Assembly: GCA_027030825.1 (NCBI GenBank)
Contig: JALVEM010000374.1
Span: 1-8,464, forward strand
Direction: 5' to 3'
Source of the DNA: Thiohalobacter sp.
GTDB lineage: Bacteria > Pseudomonadota > Gammaproteobacteria > Thiohalobacterales > Thiohalobacteraceae
DNA length: 8,464 bases
The notes under the pieces are model-generated. The model was not told where the DNA came from. It saw only the letters and a program-made list of their open reading frames with translations, and ran no database searches. Positions 6,210-8,464 of this stretch are shown here, piece after piece; within the stretch, counting starts at the first letter, position 1, and each line of letters begins with the position of its first letter. The position numbers and the translations under genes were made by a program.

Positions 6210-6886
6210 AAGGCTGTCTCCAGGCGGGCCAGATACCGGCGCTGCAGCCAGGTGCGCAGATCCTCGATCTCGGCGGGGACGACGGCATGGCCCATCGCAT
6301 AGCGATGGAATTCGACCGCGATGCCCTGGCGGGCCAGCCAGCCGGCCAGCTCCTCTCCGGCGCCCGGCGGCACGAAGCCGTCTTCGGTGCCATGGGCCTG
6401 GAAGACGGACGGACAATCGGGTCCGCACCCGGGCAGGTCGTCCCGGCAGGGCAGGTAGGTCGAGAGCGCCACGATGCCGGCCACGGGCAGACCACCTAGC
6501 CCTGCCTGCAGCGCAATCACACCACCCTGCGAGAAGCCGCCCAGCAGCTGCCGCTGCACCGGAATGCCCGCATCGACCTGCTGTCGAATCAGATCACGCA
6601 CCTGCTGCGTGCTCTCCCGGATCCCTTCGCAGTCCGCGTCCCGATACAGATCGGGCAGGCGGATGTCGTACCAGGCACGCATCGGATGGCCGCCGTTGAT
6701 CGTGACCGGCCGAATCGGGGCGTGCGGGAGGAGCACCCGCACGCCGGCCTCGAGCAGCCCCAGGGGCGGAACCAGCGGCGCCAGGTCGTGACCGTCCGCA
6801 CCCAGCCCGTGCAGCAGGATCATGGCGCCGCGCACGGGCCCGTCGGGTTCCAGGACCAGCGGCGGCTCCGGTTTGTTCCTCTCCAT
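6206..6886 (-). CDS. Alpha/beta-hydrolase carboxylesterase (phospholipase/carboxylesterase family)
   Basis: 226 residues, cytoplasmic, with no signal peptide. It hydrolyses small carboxylic esters, by family (Abhydrolase_2, like Pseudomonas fluorescens esterase II and E. coli YpfH); the natural substrate is unknown. The motifs are complete: oxyanion-side LHGLGADGHD (25-34), PHAPIRPVTINGG (54-66), nucleophile elbow GFSQGG with Ser119, then Asp169 in GTEDGFVP and His200 in AMGHAVVP, giving the catalytic triad. A small insertion with three cysteines (Cys147, 154, 158) lies before the Asp strand. The ATG at 6886 has no obvious Shine-Dalgarno, but the reading frame starts just before the conserved first strand, so the start is reasonable. 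It is divergent from lptM by 48 bases. It is followed by the FNR-type promoter, so the downstream genes need not depend on it. Confidence 0.9.
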   Translation of the reverse strand: MERNKPEPPLVLEPDGPVRGAMILLHGLGADGHDLAPLVPPLGLLEAGVRVLLPHAPIRPVTINGGHPMRAWYDIRLPDLYRDADCEGIRESTQQVRDLIRQQVDAGIPVQRQLLGGFSQGGVIALQAGLGGLPVAGIVALSTYLPCRDDLPGCGPDCPSVFQAHGTEDGFVPPGAGEELAGWLARQGIAVEFHRYAMGHAVVPAEIEDLRTWLQRRYLARLETAF

Positions 6887-6934
6887 GGTTTGGGGTAAGG
6901 TCCGTGGCCTTGGATCGACGGGAGACTATACCGC

Positions 6935-7057
6935 ATGCGACGCATCGCCTGCCTTCTGTGCCTGTGCGCGCTCCTGATCGCCGGCCTGTCCGGCTGCGGC
7001 CAGAAGGGCCCGCTCTACCTGCCGGACGAGAAACCCGGTCAGGAGGGACAGGGCTGA
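6935..7057 (+). CDS. lptM: LptM (YifL/LppL-type) small lipoprotein
   Basis: A very short gene of 40 residues. MRRIACLLCLCALLIAGLSGC is a lipoprotein signal with lipobox LSGC (18-21). After cleavage only 20 residues remain, beginning with CGQKGPLYLP, the hallmark of the YifL/LppL family. LptM in E. coli is an outer-membrane-anchored lipoprotein that helps the LPS translocon LptD/LptE mature; the short mature peptide carries all the conserved sequence. The start is set by GGGAG at 6920-6924, about ten bases upstream, a slightly long spacing. It lies directly ahead of lysA, as in many Gammaproteobacteria, and four bases separate the genes. The AGGAGG in its own last codons (7041-7046) may serve lysA. 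Confidence 0.88.
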   Translation: MRRIACLLCLCALLIAGLSGCGQKGPLYLPDEKPGQEGQG

Positions 7058-7061
7058 GCCC

Positions 7062-8309
7062 ATGGACCATTTCGACTATCGGGAGGGGCGGCTCCATGCC
7101 GAGGACGTGCCGGTCGAGCGCATCGTCGCCGAGGTCGGGACGCCCTGCTACATCTACTCGCGGGCCACGCTCGAGCGCCACTGGCGGGCCTTCGATGCGG
7201 CACTCGACGGCCTTGCGCACCGCATCTGCTATGCGGTGAAGGCCAATTCCAATCTGGCCGTGCTCGACCTGCTCGCCCGGCTGGGTTCGGGATTCGACAT
7301 CGTCTCGGTGGGCGAGCTGGAGCGGGTGCTCGCCGCCGGGGGCGATCCGGCCGGCGTCGTGTTCTCGGGCGTCGGCAAGCGGGCCGACGAGATGGCCCGG
7401 GCACTGGAGGTCGGCATCGGCTGTTTCAATGTCGAATCCGTGCCCGAACTGGAACGGCTCGGCGAGGTGGCGCGGCGGACGGGGCGACGTGCGCCGGTGT
7501 CGCTGCGCGTGAATCCGGATGTCGACGCCCGCACCCATCCCTATATTTCCACCGGGCTCAGGGAGAACAAGTTCGGCATACCGACCGAGGAGGCGCTGGC
7601 CGCCTACCGGCTGGCAGCGGCCCACCCCTGGCTGGAGGTGGTCGGCATCGACTGCCACATCGGGTCGCAGCTCACCGAGCTCGCGCCCTTCGTGGACGCG
7701 CTGGACCGGGTGCTGGCGCTGGTGGACCGCCTGTCAGGGGAGGGGATCCGGCTGCGGCATCTCGATCTCGGCGGGGGTCTGGGCATACGCTATGCCGACG
7801 AGACGCCGCCCGAGCCGGCGGAATACGCCGCCGCCCTGCGCGAACGGCTCGCCGGGCGCGAGCTCGAGCTGCTGATCGAGCCGGGCCGCGCCATTGCCGG
7901 CAATGCAGGCATCCTGGTCACCCGGGTGGAGTACCTCAAGCCCACGCCTGCCCGCCGCTTCGCCATCGTCGATGCCGGCATGAACGATCTGCTGCGCCCG
8001 GCGCTCTATCAGGCCTGGCAGGAGATCGTGCCCGTCGTGCCGCGCGCGGGCGAGCCGCTCGAGTGGGACATCGTGGGACCGGTCTGCGAGACCGGCGACT
8101 TCCTGGGCAAGCAGCGGGCGCTGGTGCTCGAGGCAGGCGACCTGCTGGCCGTGCGTTCGGCCGGCGCCTATGGTTTCACCATGGCTTCGAACTACAACTC
8201 GCGACCGCGTCCGCCGGAGATCCTGGTCGATGGCGACACCTTCCACGTCGTGCGCCCGCGCGAGACCGTCGAAAGCCTGTTTGCCGGCGAGACGCGGCTG
8301 CCGGGGTGA
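7062..8309 (+). CDS. lysA: Diaminopimelate decarboxylase
   Basis: 415 residues, the normal length. A PLP-dependent fold-type III enzyme that converts meso-diaminopimelate to L-lysine and CO2, the last step of lysine synthesis, in the cytoplasm. Visible motifs in order: CYAVKANSNLAVL with the PLP-binding Lys60; FDIVSVGEL; HIGSQ (199-203); DLGGGLGIRY with the phosphate-binding glycines 237-239; EPGRAIAGNAG (273-283); VCETGDFLG (341-349), contributed to the partner's active site in the dimer; and AGAYGFTMASNYNSRPRP near the end (about 368-384). All key residues are present. The ATG follows lptM after four bases, so the two are one operon. AGGAGG at 7041-7046 is 15 bases upstream, rather far; the GGG-rich stretch at 7050 may help. 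Confidence 0.97.
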   Translation: MDHFDYREGRLHAEDVPVERIVAEVGTPCYIYSRATLERHWRAFDAALDGLAHRICYAVKANSNLAVLDLLARLGSGFDIVSVGELERVLAAGGDPAGVVFSGVGKRADEMARALEVGIGCFNVESVPELERLGEVARRTGRRAPVSLRVNPDVDARTHPYISTGLRENKFGIPTEEALAAYRLAAAHPWLEVVGIDCHIGSQLTELAPFVDALDRVLALVDRLSGEGIRLRHLDLGGGLGIRYADETPPEPAEYAAALRERLAGRELELLIEPGRAIAGNAGILVTRVEYLKPTPARRFAIVDAGMNDLLRPALYQAWQEIVPVVPRAGEPLEWDIVGPVCETGDFLGKQRALVLEAGDLLAVRSAGAYGFTMASNYNSRPRPPEILVDGDTFHVVRPRETVESLFAGETRLPG

Positions 8310-8317
8310 GAGGCAGA

Positions 8318-8352
8318 ATTCTGTATTCTCCATTCTCGATTCTGTATTCTCG
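8318..8352 (+). repeat. Five tandem ATTCTNN heptamers between lysA and dapF
   Basis: ATTCTGT, ATTCTCC, ATTCTCG, ATTCTGT, ATTCTCG in perfect seven-base register. Units 1-2 and 4-5 also form a 13-base direct repeat (8318-8330 and 8339-8351) with a 21-base period. It is AT-rich against the surrounding GC-rich genes and ends four bases before the dapF start. The array fills almost the whole 47-base gap and leaves no Shine-Dalgarno for dapF. Confidence 0.9.
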
Positions 8353-8356
8353 GCTC

Positions 8357-8464
8357 ATGCCCCTCCGCTTCACCAAGATGCACGGCCTCGGCAACGACTT
8401 CATGGTCATCGATGCCGTGCGCCAGTCCGTCGAACTCGAGCCGGAACAGGTACGCCGGCTCGCC
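8357..8464 (+). CDS. dapF: Diaminopimelate epimerase, N-terminal part (cut by window edge)
   Basis: The first 36 residues only. MPLRFTKMHGLGNDFMVID is the diagnostic N-terminus of DapF, including the substrate-contacting Asn13 in HGLGNDF. The enzyme interconverts LL- and meso-diaminopimelate in the cytoplasm without a cofactor, using two cysteines that lie beyond the window. It supplies meso-diaminopimelate both to cell-wall synthesis and to LysA just upstream. The ATG at 8357 gives the usual family start; an internal ATG (Met8) would remove the first conserved strand. No ribosome site is visible, because the heptamer array occupies that position. It is probably co-transcribed with lptM-lysA. 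Confidence 0.95.
   Translation, partial: MPLRFTKMHGLGNDFMVIDAVRQSVELEPEQVRRLA

Noticed and set aside
6925..6930. TATAGT on the minus strand as a -10 for the esterase
   Set aside because: The spacing to the esterase start is plausible, but no acceptable -35 or activator site was found at the right distance, so I do not call a promoter.
6594..7658. 354-codon minus-strand frame across lptM and lysA
   Set aside because: Antisense shadow of lysA and lptM and out of frame with the esterase; no domain recognised.

Overview
The window is GC-rich, densely coding chromosomal DNA with no tRNA, rRNA, insertion sequence or CRISPR array. A class I adenylate cyclase lies near the trio lptM-lysA-dapF. That arrangement is typical of Gammaproteobacteria (from general knowledge: E. 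coli has cyaA-cyaY-yifL-dapF and Pseudomonas has cyaA..cyaY-lppL-lysA-dapF). The base composition and the c-type cytochromes suggest a respiratory, possibly chemolithotrophic lineage such as the Chromatiales. This placement is an inference.

Left part (1-823): the start of an exported cupredoxin-like protein reads off the left edge on the minus strand. It is divergent from a small MazG/RS21-C6-like nucleotide pyrophosphohydrolase.

Second-messenger operon (about 847-4588, plus strand): a sequence closely matching a FliA (sigma-28) promoter precedes a PAS protein with a degenerate GGDEF domain. The GGDEF domain has lost its active-site motif but kept the RxxD inhibitory site. Nine bases later comes a 956-residue class I adenylate cyclase (cyaA). 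The layout suggests a cAMP module that is co-expressed with a possible c-di-GMP-binding protein and may be tied to the flagellar regulon.

Minus-strand block (4637-6886), in transcription order: a carboxylesterase; a separate transcription start with an FNR/Anr-type box centred exactly 41.5 bases upstream of the predicted start site; an exported di-haem cytochrome c fused to a DUF302 domain; and a second exported DUF302 protein with no cysteines, joined by a GTGA overlap. The block sits where cyaY (frataxin) stands in better-known relatives, between cyaA and lptM and in the same orientation.

Right part (6935-8464, plus strand): lptM (a 40-residue lipoprotein), lysA (diaminopimelate decarboxylase) and the start of dapF (diaminopimelate epimerase). 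These serve LPS-transporter maturation and the lysine/meso-diaminopimelate branch. Between lysA and dapF lie five tandem copies of a seven-base ATTCTNN unit, which fill the place where a dapF ribosome binding site would be expected.
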